Source: Myotis daubentonii
Taxonomy: Eukaryota > Chordata > Mammalia > Chiroptera > Vespertilionidae
Direction of reading: 5' to 3'
DNA length: 64,000 nucleotides
Assembly (NCBI RefSeq): GCF_963259705.1
Contig: NC_081861.1
Coordinates: 65,329,623 to 65,393,622, forward strand
The notes beneath the pieces were generated by a model. That model worked only from the letters and a program-made list of their open reading frames with translations. It did not search any database and had not been told where the DNA came from. The position numbers were made by a program, and so were the translations under genes. Position 1 is the first letter of the stretch. Each line of letters opens with the position of its first letter. Below, piece by piece: positions 20,998 through 33,316 of the stretch.

Positions 20998-21837
20998 ATG
21001 GGGAGACAAAGAAGCAACCCTCAAAGGAAAGAAAAGAAGGAATAGCCAGACAATGAACTAAATAAAATGGAGGCAAGCAATATGTCAGAGAAAGAATTCA
21101 GAGTAAGGGTCATAATGTATCTAAACTGGCTAGATGAGAAAATCAACAGCATATGTAAGAATCCAAGAGGAAATGAAGAATTTTATAGATACAGTATAAA
21201 CACAAGAAGACTAGTAGACTAGAATCAGAGGGCCGAATCAGCGAGTTAGAAGATAGGGTAGAAAAACACACTCAATCTGAACAGCAATTGGGAAAAAAAA
21301 TTAAAAAGCAGGAGGAGAATTTAAGGGAGCTTTGGGACAACTTGAAATAAAGCAACACCCGCACAATAGGGGTGCCAGAAGGTCAATAAAAGGAACAAGG
21401 AATAGAAAACCTAATTGATAAAATAGTGACAGAAAACTTCTCTGACTTGGGGAGGAAAAAAGTTACACAAGCACAGAGTCCCAAAAAATTGAACCCAAAA
21501 AACATACACCAAGACACGTTATAATTACAATGGCAAACGTTAATAACAAAGAAAGAATCTTAAGAGCTACAAGAGAGAGAGGAAGTTACCTACAAGGGAC
21601 CTCCCATTAGACTGTCAACTGATTTCTCAACAGAAACGCATCAAGCCAGAAGGGAATGGAATGAAGTATACAAACTGATGCAAAGCAAGGGACTGAATCT
21701 AAGAATACTTTATCCAGAAAGGCTATCAATCAACATTGAAGGTGAAATCAGGAGCTTTGCAGACAAAAAAAATAAAAGCTAAGGGAGTTTATTACCACGA
21801 AGCCAGCAATGCAAGAAATGCTAAAGGGATTTTGTAA
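20998..21837 (+). pseudogene. L1 ORF1 pseudogene
   Basis: It starts ATGGGGAGACAAAGAAGCAA and meets a TAG after about 15 codons. ORF1 landmarks follow in degenerate form: 'ggggtgccagaaggtcaa' (GVPEG), 'aagacacgttataattacaatg' (RHVIITM) and 'ctttatccagaaaggcta'. It ends 'gggattttgtaa'. Several stops and shifts are present. Confidence 0.8.
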
Positions 21838-21879
21838 AAAGAAGAAATAGGGAAGAAGGAACACAGGCATAAAGAATAA

Positions 21880-24800
21880 AAATGGCAACAAGCAAATGCC
21901 TATCAATAATAACCTTAAAGGTAAATGGATTAAATACTCCAATCAAAAGACATAGGGTGGATGAATGAATAAGAAAACATGACAGATATATCTGCTGTCT
22001 ACAAGAGATCCACCTCAGAACAAAGGACTCAGACTGATGGTGAAGGGATGGGGAAAAAAACATTTTCAGGCGAATGGAAATGAAAAAAAAAAAGCTGGGG
22101 TAGCAATACTTATATCTGACAAATTAGACCTCAAAGTGAAGGCTATAACAAGAGATAAGGAAGGCCACTTCATAATACTAAAGGGAAAAATTCAACAAGA
22201 GGATATAACTCTGGTAAACATGTGTCCACCCAATACAGGAGCATCCAAATACACACACACACACACACAAAAAAAAACTTTTGGAACATATCAAGGGAGA
22301 GATTGACAGTAATACAGTCATAGTAGGGGACTTTAATACCCCATTAACAACAGTGAGTAAATCCTTTAAACAAAAAATCAGCAAAGAAACATCAATCCTA
22401 AATGACTCACTAGATCAGATGGAATTAATTGACATCTTCAGAACATTTCACCCCAAAGCTACAGAATATACATTCTTCTCAAGTGCACATAGGATATTTT
22501 CAAAGGTAGACCACATACTGGGACACAAGCAAAGTCTCTTCAAATTTAAGAAGATAGAAACAATATTAAGCATTTTCTCAGATCACAATGGCATAAAATT
22601 AGAAATCAACTAAAATAAAAACAATAAAAAAATCAAACACTTGGAGGCTAAATTGCATACTATTAAACAATGATTGTGTTGCCAAAGAAATCAAAGAAGA
22701 AATAAAAAGCATCCTGAAAACAAATGACAATGAAAACACAACAATCCAAAATCTATGGGACACAGTGAAAGCAGTCCTGAGAGGGAAGTTCATAGCTCTA
22801 CAGAACTACCTCAAAAAAACAAACAAAGAAAAACAAAAAAACAACACAAGAAAATCTGGTTATAATGATCTAACCCTACAACTTAAAGAATTAGAAAGAG
22901 AGTAACAAGAAAATCCCAGAGTAAGCAGAAGGTAGGAAATAACAAAGTTCACAACAAAAATAAATGATATAGATACAAAAACAAAACAAAACACCAAAGA
23001 TCAATAGACTCATGGCCCAGTTTCAGAGCCTTGATGAAATCAAAGAGGAAGAAGATGCTTCTGGGTCACAAAGGGGCTTCAGAAGTCATTATTGGAAATG
23101 AAGAAGTTAAGAAGAACAGTCACGAAACAGACCAAGTTTGAATTCCTGAGAGAACAAGTTGGGAACTTCATTGACAGTATGGTGAGAGAATACCTTCTTC
23201 CTCCAGAGACACAGCTTCTGCACAAGGTGGTGTACTTCGCTGCCCACACCCTTCATGAGCACTTCATTGCTGCTCCTCGCATGGCCCTCCACACTGCACT
23301 CGACAACCCCTATTATTATCTCAAGAATGAAGCACTGAAAAGTGAAGAAGGCTGCATTCCAAATGTTACCCCAGACATCTGCATAGCATTAAACTGCACC
23401 TCGAGTGCAGCAGGCTAATCAACCTTCTGGACTGGTCAGAGGCATTTGCATCAGTTGTGACAGTGGCTGAAAAAACAGATGCCAATTCTATAACCTCAGA
23501 AGAAAGGGATGGTATTATCCGTGCTCGGATCATTAGAGCTGTTTCTGAACTAGAACTTCCAGGATTTGTAAAACCTACGTGGCAAGGTTAACCTGGGGAG
23601 GCTGCTAGAAAGCAAATGAATGAACCCAGAAGGATCAAATTTATCTTAAGAGAAAAGAGAGACCAGTCATACTTACATACCACTAGATGACAAATGTATA
23701 ATCCCCATGTGATGTTTAACCAGAAAGTTGACTGTTAATCCCAAACAGAACTATATCAAAACACTTTCGGCATACTTTAGAATCCCATGCTTACATTGTA
23801 ACTGAAAACTTTCTCATATTATCACTGTATTTTCATATTAATAAAATGTTCTTGAACATAGTATATAAATGTAATAAATTCCTTTATTCAGGAGTATAGA
23901 GTATTTGCAGTTGATTTAATAGTACTCATTCCTGCTTCAAGACATTTTGGAGACAAATGGGAAAGTCTGAGTAAGGACTGGATGTTAAATTAGGGGAGTA
24001 TTATTTTAAGTGAGATAATAGTTTCTAGTTACATAGGAGTCTTAGAAGCTGCGGCATGTATGTTCTTTTAAATAGTTAAATATAAACATATAAACAAATA
24101 TGGTATAAAAACTGTTCACTTGAACTGTATTATTTATTGACTGTTCTTTTAGCTTGAATGTTTTCTGATTTAAAAAGTGGGAACAAAGAAAAAAAAGATC
24201 ATTAGAACCAAGAGCTGGTTCTTTGAAAGGATAAACAAGATTGATGAATCTCTAGACAGGTTCACCAAGAAGTAAAGAGAGAGAACTCAAATAAACAAAA
24301 TCAGAAATGAAAGAGGTGAAATAACAGCTGACCCAACATAAATGCAAAGGATTCTAAAAAAAAAATACTATGAACAACTCTATTTCAAAAAACTGGACAA
24401 CTTAGACAAAATGGACATATTCATAGAGAAATACAATCTTCCAAAATTCAATCAGGAAGAATCAGAAAATCTGAATAGGCCAATGACTACTGAGGAAATT
24501 GAAGCAGTAATCAAAAAACTTCCAGCAAACAAAACCCCTGATCTGGATGGCTTCACAGGGGAGTTTTACGAAACATTCAAAAAATAATTAAAACCTACCC
24601 TTCTCAGACTATTCCAAAAAGTCCAAGAGCACACTTCCAAGCTCTTTCTACGAAGCCAGCATTACAAAAATCCCAAAACCAGATAAAGATGCTACAATAT
24701 ATATGATGAACATAGATGCTAAAAATCCTCAACAAAATATTAGCAAATCGCATCCAGCAATACATCCAAAAAGTCATACACAATGACCAAGTGGGATTTA

Positions 24801-25490
24801 CTCTGGGGATTCAGGGCTGGTACAATATCCATAAATCAATAAATGTGATACATCACATAATCACATAAACAAATTGAAAGACAAAAAAACACATGATCAT
24901 ATCAACTGATGCAAAAAAAGCCTTTGACAAAATCCAACACCCTTTCTTGATAACTCAGCAAAGTGGGAATACAGGGATCATTCCTCAACATAATAAAAAC
25001 CTTATATGAAAAACCTATAGCCAACATCATACTCAATGGACAAAAACTAAAACCATTTCACCTAAGAACAGGAAGGAACAAGGCAGGGATTCCCACTTTC
25101 ACTACTCCTGTTCAACATAGTATTGAAAGTGATAGCCACAATGATCAGAAAGAAGAAATAAAACATATCCAAATTGGAAAAGAAGAAGTAAAACTGTCAT
25201 TTTTCACAGATGACATGATATTGTACATGCTCAAAGTCACTAATCATCTGAGAGATGCAAATCAAAACAACAATGAGGTTCCACCTCACACCTGTCAGAA
25301 TGGCTACCATCAAACCTAAAGATTGCATCAAAAACCTACTAGATTTAATCAATAAATTTGGCACCATAGTAGGATACAAAATCAACACCCAGAAATCGAT
25401 GGCATTTTTATACACAAGTAATGAACTCATATAAAGAGAAACAAACAAACAAAAAATCCCATTTACCAAGGCAACAAAAAAACTAAGATA
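21880..25490 (+). pseudogene. L1 ORF2 pseudogene (endonuclease/reverse transcriptase)
   Basis: Endonuclease pieces are readable ('KAGVAILISDKLDL' near 22092, 'IVGDFNTPL' near 22320, 'FRTFHP'). RT pieces follow the ORC3 insertion: 'IEAVIKKLPANKTPDLDGFTGEFY' (24500-24570), an 'isTDAkKAFDkIQ'-like segment at about 24900-24940 and 'FTDDMILY' at about 25200. Much of the C-terminal part is deleted, and a foreign L1 piece lies at about 25237-25316. Not functional. Confidence 0.82.
23010..24193 (+). pseudogene. ORC3: Processed pseudogene of ORC3, C-terminal part
   Basis: ORC3 is a subunit of the origin recognition complex. The translation matches its C-terminus: '[11 protein letters not shown]', '[19 protein letters not shown]', '[10 protein letters not shown]', '[20 protein letters not shown]', then in another frame '[20 protein letters not shown]' and '[12 protein letters not shown]'. 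A deletion then shifts into the final 'VARLTWGGC'. No introns are present, a 3' UTR follows, and the flanks 'aaagatca(a/t)taga' at 22996-23008 and 24194-24206 match 12 of 13. It is 5'-truncated, frameshifted and inserted in L1 ORF2, so it is non-functional. Confidence 0.88.
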
Positions 25491-25884
25491 CCATTTGCAA
25501 CAGTATGGATGGACCTGGAGAACATTATGCTAAGCGAAATAAACCAGTCAGAGAAGGATAGGTATCACATGATCTCACTCATTTGTGGAATATAATGAGC
25601 AAGTAAACTGATGAACAAAAATAGATCCAGAGACAGAGAAACATCACACAGGCTGTCAAACCTCAGAGGGCAGGCACAGGGTGGGGGGGGGTGAGGGGTA
25701 AGAAATCAACCAAAGGACTTGTAGACATGCATATGAGCATAACCAATGAACACAGATAGTGGGGGGGGGGAGGGCATGTGCTAGGGGGTGGGAGTGGCCG
25801 GGGAGAGATCAATGGGAGAAAAAGGAGACATGTAATATTTTCAACAATAAAGAATTTAAATTAAAGAAAAGATTTTTTAAAAAT

Positions 25885-26200
25885 AAAGCCAATCAGAGAA
25901 AGACAAATACCATATGATCTCACTGATATGTGGAATCTAAAGAACAAAATAAACTGACTAACAAAATAGGTCCAGAGGCATGGAGGCATGGAACAGCCTG
26001 ACAGCTGTCAGAGGGGAGGGGATGCGTGGGAAGAGATTAACCAAAGAAAATATATGTATATATGCATAGCTCATGAACACAGACACTAAGATGGTGAAAG
26101 CCTCGTGAGCGGGAGGGGGGGGAGCATAGGGGAGGGCAAATTGGGGACATCTGCAATACTATCAACAATAAAAAAGAAATTTAAAAAAGGACAAATGATT
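25885..26200 (+). mobile_element. L1 3' end, sense, truncated
   Basis: 'agccaatcagagaaagacaaataccatatgatctcac', 'cctgacagctgtcagaggggagg', 'gcatagctcatgaacacagacac' and 'acatctgcaatactatcaacaataaa' are a second L1 3' UTR placed after the first. Confidence 0.82.
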
Positions 26201-26509
26201 GATGAGATATGTTTCAAAATGGAAATATTAGTACCCTTTAAATATATTCAAACATTTAATGAACATCACAGTAAAATTCAATTATATAATTCTGAAACAG
26301 TTATTATAAAGCACATCTGAAGGAATACATAGTGAAATTATTGACGAATATTTTAAAGTAAAAAATTAACTGGGAAAAAATTTTCTCAGATATTAAAATG
26401 AGATAATATCATTAAACCCTATAACTATGATAGGGATATTGCATAAACAGAAGTCTATCATAATGTGGTATTATGACAGCATAAGAAATACATTAGTTTT
26501 GTCCCCTCC

Positions 26510-26760
26510 TTTCAACCAACAAAAATGTGACATCTATTTATGAACAGAGATGCCCATGTGGGAGTTGTGGGACCTGGCACAACGCTCCAAGGAACGTAGG
26601 AGGAGGTGCACGCACACCAGTGCGTTGGTAGGAGATACACTTCAGCGGCCGCTGTGGAGCTGTAAGACGCTGTGCGCCAGGAAAGCCCTTTGTTGACTTG
26701 CCCCAAAGTGCTTGAAAAATACTGACTTGATTGGTCACCTGTATTAAGCACCTTAACTTC
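26510..26760. other. Unassigned GC-rich segment, possibly an old L1 5' UTR
   Basis: 'gaacagagatgcccatgtgggagttgtgggacctgg' resembles 'gacaaaggtgcctttgtgggagcttggggatccagg' near 30652-30687, so it is probably repetitive. The family was not identified. Confidence 0.3.
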
Positions 26761-27530
26761 TATTGCGTAAAAAACTCTCCCCTTTACCCTCTTTTGTTTT
26801 TGATGTCACAATTTGTCTTTTTTTCTATTGTGCTCATTAATAAATTCTAGTAAAATAGAGACATTTTTGATGCTCTTGTCCTTTAACTTTTATTCTATAG
26901 TTAAGCGGTTAACACATAATCATTTACAATATAGAGTTTTCTAAATTTGATTATACTTACCTTTATCAAAGTGCTTATAAAAATGCATTGGGTGAACTTT
27001 GCTGTGTTTTCTGTATCTAAACTGCTTTTATTTGTAATTATGTTTTTTAAGACTATTGCGAAAATATTTTTTAACAATTCTACTTGATTCTTTCTTATAG
27101 TTTTCATCTCTCTTTTGTAATTACCTACGTGATCTAACATGGTGTCGAGCCTTTCCATTAGAACCTTTTAATTATTTATCATAGTTCTTTTAATTTCTTG
27201 TTCAATAGTTTCAACATCTTTGTCATATGTCTGATTCTGATACTATGATGCTTTGTTTAATAAGAATGTGTCTTTTCTTACCTTTTTATGAGTTTCAAGA
27301 TTTTTGTTGTCATTGAAAGGGTGATGTGTTGTTTAGGACAGTAAATATTGAGGGACATAATTGTTATGATTTAAGATGAGCATGTCTTCCTTCTGCGAGG
27401 GCTCTTGTATTTGATTTCATTAATCCAGTTAGTAGTTGGGCTGGGTTTGAAATTAATTGTTGCTATACTTACCCTCAGTCCAGCAGAAGTTTCAAATTCC
27501 TCTTGTGCTAGTTTGTGTTAAGAGTGTGGG
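26761..27530. other. Unassigned AT-rich sequence
   Basis: No gene or recognised repeat. Some phrases ('gagcctttccattag', 'tttaatttcttgttc') could be very old LINE sequence. Confidence 0.3.
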
Positions 27531-27534
27531 TTGA

Positions 27535-27820
27535 CCTGGCCAATTTGGCTCATTGGTTAGAGCAGTGGTTCTCAACCTTGGCTGCACATTAGAATCACCT
27601 GGGAATCTTTTTAAAATCCTGATTTCTGGGCCTCATCCTCTGGAAATTCTGTTTCTTTGTTATGGGGTGGGGCCACAACATTAGTAACAAAGATGTATCT
27701 CTCTCTACCAATAGATGTATCTTTCTCACATCAATGTTTCTCTCTCCCTGCCCATCCCCTTCACTCTCTCTCAGAAAACTTAATGGGAAAAATATCCTCC
27801 AGTGAAGGTTTAAAAAAAAA
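27535..27820 (+). mobile_element. Ves-like SINE split by a MER5A-like hAT fragment
   Basis: The head 'gacctggccaatttggctcattggttagag' (27535-27562) is followed by 'cagtggttctcaaccttggctgcacattagaatcacctggg' and 'tcctgatttctgggcc', which match MER5A (27563-27680). The SINE tail resumes with 'catcaatgtttctctctccctgcc' and 'aaaatatcctccagtgaagg'. The right MER5A terminus is missing. Confidence 0.6.
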
Positions 27821-27829
27821 GTGTGGGTA

Positions 27830-29078
27830 GTTTGCCGGTGGTTTTTCCTAAATGTCCGCTCCCACCTTGTTTTTGGTTCTCTCCATTTGGCTTTGGGTCT
27901 ATTCCACTTTCACTAATGCCCAGAAAGAATCTGTCTCTGTCATGTCTTCCAGCTGCATTCCACTATTATTTTTTTCTGTGTGTTTATTAGCATTGGAGGC
28001 AACAGTGATGTTCTTATTAAACTTAAGCCTTAATCAAATTTAAGCAGGTGCTATAAACCTGGATTTGGGGAGTGTGGCTTTCGGAAGAATGTTCCTGCCT
28101 CACATGCTAACATAATGCTGAGTGAACACATTTCCCTGCTCTTCCTCCTGGGATAAAGCTGTTTTACTTTCTGTTCTCCTCTGCTTACTGAAGTGATTTC
28201 TACCAGTCACCTTAGACTACAGTTTTTGTTTTTCTTCCCCAGATTATTGTTTTTGTTTTATAGGGAAAATGGAGGGGAGAGGTTTGAGCTGAATATTAGA
28301 AGTGGCTTTCCAAGACATCCCCTGGAAATTATTTTTAAGATTCTTTCTAACATTTCCTGCCAGAACCTAATGGAGTTGCTGGGAGGAAAAGCTGCAAGAG
28401 AGAATGAATCTTTCTATTTCAATGGCCAGCAGGGCTTCACGCGGTCTATGCCTACCTAGGACGGAGCATTTTGTTAACACTTTTCTGGCTAACTCTTCTC
28501 ATTGGTTTATGGGGCTTCTGTCCCAGATATACACATACTAATGGCCTGTGTCTCCCTATATTTTGAGTTATTTGATTGCCCTATAGCCTCACTTCTCTGA
28601 TGGATTCAAGACAAATACTTAATTTCCCAAATGTTCAGCTTTCTTCATGTTGTATTCATGAGACTGATACTCTTTCCATCACTACATTTCTGGGCTGAAA
28701 CAGAAGTGATAACATATTTTAATTTCCAAGATTTCAAAATCATGAGAACCAATTTGGAAACAAGTTTGGAAGTGCTATGGAATGTCATCCGAGTTCACAT
28801 GTTGACTTGTGGGATGGAATGCAGCAATATTGAGAACTTGGCTGCCAGAAGCCAATTCCAGCATGTCAGCAAGGGCTGAGTCATATGGGAATGGCTAAAA
28901 GGCATTTCCCCAAACCTGAAAAGGATGATTGCTTACTGCCAGACAGCTGAGGGCACCTTAATCTACATGTTATTGCCTCCTACTGGCTAAACACCTGAAC
29001 AGCTGTAGACAAATTCTTCCAATTTGACAATGGATTCTGTAGGAAACCCTATCCTTTGATGTGTATATTTCTACCTTG
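27830..29078. other. Unassigned sequence
   Basis: No gene or repeat was recognised. Moderate GC, with short frames lacking a nameable product. Confidence 0.3.
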
Positions 29079-29086
29079 CCTTAGAA

Positions 29087-29323
29087 CAGTGATGGCGAAC
29101 TTTTTGAGCTCAGCGTGTCAGCATTTTGAAAAACCCTAACTTAACTCTGGTGCCATGTCACAAATAGAAATTTTTTTATATTTGCAACCATAGTAAAACA
29201 AAGATGTATATTTTTGATATTTATTTTATATATTTAAATGCCATTTAACAAAGAAAAATAAACCAAAAAAAAATGAGTTCGCTTGTCACCTCTGACACGC
29301 GTGTCATAGGTTCACCATCACTG
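29087..29323. mobile_element. Non-autonomous hAT element, 237 bp
   Basis: Terminal inverted repeats are CAGTGATGGCGAAC and GTTCACCATCACTG. The flanking 8-bp duplication is CCTTAGAA at 29079-29086 and CCTTAGGA at 29324-29331 (7 of 8). No transposase. Confidence 0.85.
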
Positions 29324-29514
29324 CCTTAGGACAAATTGTGTTAATTAAAGCAAGGAGTCCTGAGACAAGGAGAACTTAGTTCCTTTAGCTAAGTCTTCTC
29401 TGACTCCCTAATGCCTTTCAAAATTATGTTTCATCTCTGGACTCTTAATTACGCACAGCACTTCTCCAGATTTCTGCACCCTTCTAGATGCCGGATCAAG
29501 ACTTGGCACTAGGT

Positions 29515-29741
29515 CAGCGGTTCTCAACTTGTGGGTCGCGACCCCTTTGGGGGTCGAACGACCCTTCACAGGGGTCGCCTAAGACCATCGGAAAACACAT
29601 ATATAATTACATATTGTTTTTGTGATTAATCACTATGCTTTAATTATGTTCAATTTGTAACAATGAAATTGGGGGTCACCACAACATGAGGAACTGTATT
29701 AAAGGGTCGCGGCGCTGCATTAGGAAGGTTGAGAACCACTG
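29515..29741 (+). mobile_element. SPIN-type hAT element, 227 bp deletion derivative
   Basis: It begins CAGCGGTTCTCAACTTGTGGG and ends GGTTGAGAACCACTG. It lacks the interior present in the copy at 7738: 'aacaatgaaa' joins directly to 'ttgggggtcaccac'. Flanks are CACTAGGT and GCCTAGGT (6 of 8). Confidence 0.86.
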
Positions 29742-30046
29742 GCCTAGGTACAGGTGGGGCAAATGTAGCTTTGTTCTAAGGATGATTATTATGGATGTCT
29801 GCTGTTGATTTGTTTATATTTAGAAGGCAGAGAAATATTTATTTCTGTTTGGAATTAGATAGTGATCTTGAACAATACCTCTGGGTTACTCTGGAAGAAC
29901 TGAATTGAATGCAAGCAAAATGCAAAATAGAAGCATTGTGATCAGTAAAGGTTAACATACTATGGTCGATGGGCCAAATCCAGGTCTTCTTTTGCATGGC
30001 ATTTTAGCGAAGAAGATTTTTTATTTTTATTTATTTTTTACTTTTT

Positions 30047-30270
30047 TGTTAATCCTCACCTGAGGATATTTTTCAATTGATTTTTTAGGAAGAATGGGAA
30101 AGAGAGGGAAAGGCAGAGGGAAACATCGATGTGAGAGAAACACATCAATTGTTTGCCTCCTGCACTGGGGCCCGGGCGGGGGAGGAGCCTGCAACCAAGG
30201 TACATGCCCTTGACCAGAATTGAACTCAGGGCAGGCCAACGCTCTATCCACTGAGCCAAACTGGCCAGGA
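30047..30270 (-). mobile_element. Ves SINE, antisense
   Basis: 'cctgaggatatttttcaattgattttttagg', GA-rich segment, 'gaaacatcgatgtgagagaaacacatcaattg', 'ccttgaccagaattgaactcaggg' and 'ccactgagccaaactggcc' are in antisense order. Confidence 0.87.
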
Positions 30271-30554
30271 TGAGAACATTTTTTAAAAAACATTTTTTAA
30301 AGTCTTCAAAAAAAAATGAAACAAGAAATATGTGTCTGGCAAAGACTAAATACTAAAATACTTACTATCTGACCATTTACAGAGAAAGTTTGCCAAATGT
30401 ATATAATGTTTGTTTATGTCTCACATGTGAACTTTAATTCTTCTCCTGAGGTTGAAATAGAACAACCCCAAATAAAAGAATGATCACAGAGTTGGCACCC
30501 AGTAAAGTTTATAGCATGGTTATGCCATTTGAAAAAGACTGTACATTTATAATT

Positions 30555-30790
30555 AAAAACCAATGAAAATGAGAACATCAGCAAGAGGGTGAAGTAGGAG
30601 GTCTCCTACTTGTATCCTCCCTCAGCAACAATAATTTGGCAGCCATGTATGGACAAAGGTGCCTTTGTGGGAGCTTGGGGATCCAGGTAGAAAACTGTAA
30701 AAGCCCAGTGATGTCCCAGACTGAAGAGGCCAGATTTTAGTCATTTCAAAATAGAGCTGAGCTGCCATTACAGAGGAACTGCCTTCCATG
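30555..30790 (+). other. Possible old L1 5' UTR fragment
   Basis: 'gtgaagtaggaggtctcctacttgtatcctccctcagcaaca' has the style of an old mammalian L1 5' UTR and shares a phrase with 26540-26580. Not firmly assigned. Confidence 0.3.
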
Positions 30791-31540
30791 TTTTGCTTCT
30801 TGAACATTTGGAATAAAGATTCTGATTTTTTTCTCATACTAATCTTGAGACATATTTTGACTCTCAAACATAGGACTCACAATTACAACATCTACAACAT
30901 ATTTCTGTTGAGAACAGGAGGTAATGAGAAAAGAAATATTTTTATCATGGTCAGAGAAGAGGCACTTACATCCGGTCAGCTCTACATTGAGTTATGTAAA
31001 ACATGAAAAACAATATACTGTTAATCATCTCCAATTGGTGTAGCCAATATATAAGCAGAATCTTTGACCAAATATATTTTCTGTTTGTTAAAATATCCAT
31101 CCTTTGGACCCCCAAAACTACCCTTATGTCTTCTGTTTTCCAGATCCTATATCATTGTTTTAACATTTCTTTCACATATCTCTAAACATCTACAGAATTT
31201 GTCAGATCCTGTTCAAACTTTTTGGGTTTGTGCTTAAAGAAAGAAATTTTACCCCAAGGGATATCAGATCCTAATAAGGTTGCTCTCTAACCTGTCCCTC
31301 TGTCCTGTTTTCCCTTCTACCTACCATTTCCTCTTCCCCTTCACAGATATCAGACTTACTTATGACATACATAAATAGGTTGCAGTAAATTTTAAATTTT
31401 AAATATAAATTATTATATTTAATTTTTACGTGACCTTAGTCTATTTTCATGATGCTTAAAAATGAAAAAGATTATGTATGACTGCTTCAGAATGCAGTAG
31501 AATCTCAGATATCCTGTAATCAACTAAAGAAAGAGTATTT

Positions 31541-31767
31541 TTTTTCTTTTTTTTAAAATATATTTTATTGATTTTTTACAGAGAGGAAGGGAGAGAGATA
31601 GACAGTTAGAAACATCGATGAGAGAGAAACATCGATCAGCCGCCTCCTGCACATCCCCTACCAGGGATGTGTCCGCAACCCAGGTACATGCCCTTGACCG
31701 GAATCGAACCTGGGACCTTTCAGTCCGCAGGCCGACGCTCTATCCACTGAGCCAAACCGGTTCCGGC
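31541..31767 (-). mobile_element. Young Ves SINE, antisense
   Basis: Near-consensus antisense Ves ending 'gagccaaaccggttccggc'. The 10-bp duplication AAGAGTATTT lies at 31531-31540 and 31768-31777. Confidence 0.93.
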
Positions 31768-32058
31768 AAGAGTATTTCTTTAAATCACATAATGTACAGA
31801 AAAATTGAAATCTACAAATAATATTGCTTGCAGTGAGCACTTCTAATTGCTATAGAAAATGCATTGTTGAGAATTAGAGACAATAGGTTTGTTTTTGTCT
31901 CTGGATAAAATAGCACACTCAAATTATATGTCTGTTTTCCTTTATATATGGGAACATGATGGGGAGGCTGAAAAGAGGAGAGTAAATTTCCATTTGCCAC
32001 ACTTAAAGAGACAAAAATAGTAAGGTACTTGAACATTCCTTCTGAAAGTCTACATTTT

Positions 32059-32281
32059 ATTTTATTTTCAAAATATATATTTTTATTGATTTCAGAGAGG
32101 AAAGGAGAGGGAGAGAGAGATAGAAACATCAATGATGAGGAAGAATCATTGATCAGCTGCCTCCTGCACACCCGCTACTGAGGTCTGAGCCCACAACCAG
32201 AGCATGTGCCCTGACCAGGAATTGAACAGTGAGCTCCTAGATCATGACTCAACGCTCAACCACTGAGCTACACTGGCTGGG
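32059..32281 (-). mobile_element. Ves SINE, antisense (older subtype)
   Basis: Antisense Ves with 'gaattgaacagtgagctcctagatcat' and 'ctcaaccactgagctacactggctgg'. The flanking duplication CTGAAAGTCTA(C/A)ATTTT at 32042-32058 and 32282-32298 matches 16 of 17. Confidence 0.92.
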
Positions 32282-32299
32282 CTGAAAGTCTAAATTTTA

Positions 32300-33279
32300 A
32301 AATTATGCTTTTCTTCTATTTGTTACTTCTAAAATGAGCTTAATTTTAATAATCTGAGATGTGGTAATTTTTTTTTATTATGAAAGAAGTACATAACTAG
32401 ATCCTGAGAAACCTGAGGTAAGGGGTGATTTGACAGGGTGATTAATAGATACTGCCAAGCAGTTCTCTCGGTTATACCTTTTCCTATTGTGCTATTGTCT
32501 TGTGCCTTTATTATTTATAAGGTTATCATTTACTTGGCTTTAATTTGGATGCCAGGATTCTGACACATTATACTTATTGCTCCTCTATTTCTAATAAAAA
32601 TTCTATTACACTTTTTACATAAACAGAAAATTTATTGCACGGTTTATTACCAGGTTAGCACTTCAACTCTAGACGGAATGTATACATAGAGCTTTAAAAT
32701 AAGATGGGACAATCTTTACAAAATGAATTACTTTCTATTTATGATCTAGAGACTCATTTTTCTTAATTATTTTTGATTTTTTTCCCATTATAGCTCTATT
32801 TTACATTTTCAGAGAACCAAAATTTTTAACTAGTTTCCTTTAAAATGGATGTAAATTCTGAAAGGTGACTTCCCTGTAATTATTTCTGTCACCTGGAAAA
32901 AAAAAAAAAGGTGTTGTTCAGAATGTCACAAATCATTAAGAAAAACAGTTTATGCATACTTGATTCTACCAGGAGCAATGCGTCTTTTATGAATAACTCC
33001 CTGTAGATATTGAGTAAATCTCAGAGTTAAATTTGCAGGTCTACATTGGTAATAACAGGTTTGGGTGCCATGTGCAGTGGGCAAAAACAAAGAAAAGCAA
33101 ACTTTTTGAAATAATAACATGTTGAATTGACGTTTAAATCTATTAAGATGTCATAGTACCAGCTGGCAAATTCTACAGAAATTGAATTTAAGGAGAGGGG
33201 TAGTATAAAGGAGTATTTTGTGATTATTGTCTTAGTTTTGTGTGATATATATATGTGTATGTGTGTGTATATATGTGTA

Positions 33280-33316
<37 letters not shown>

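Larger units (their letters stand above)
19866..25865 (+). mobile_element. Decayed full-length L1, sense
   Basis: A GC-rich 5' UTR (19866-20997, 'gaagaaaatggcagcc...') leads to an ORF1 remnant, an ORF2 remnant and a G-rich 3' UTR (about 25600-25865) ending in AATAAAG. ORF2 is interrupted by an ORC3 retrocopy and has internal deletions. All frames are broken. Confidence 0.82.
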
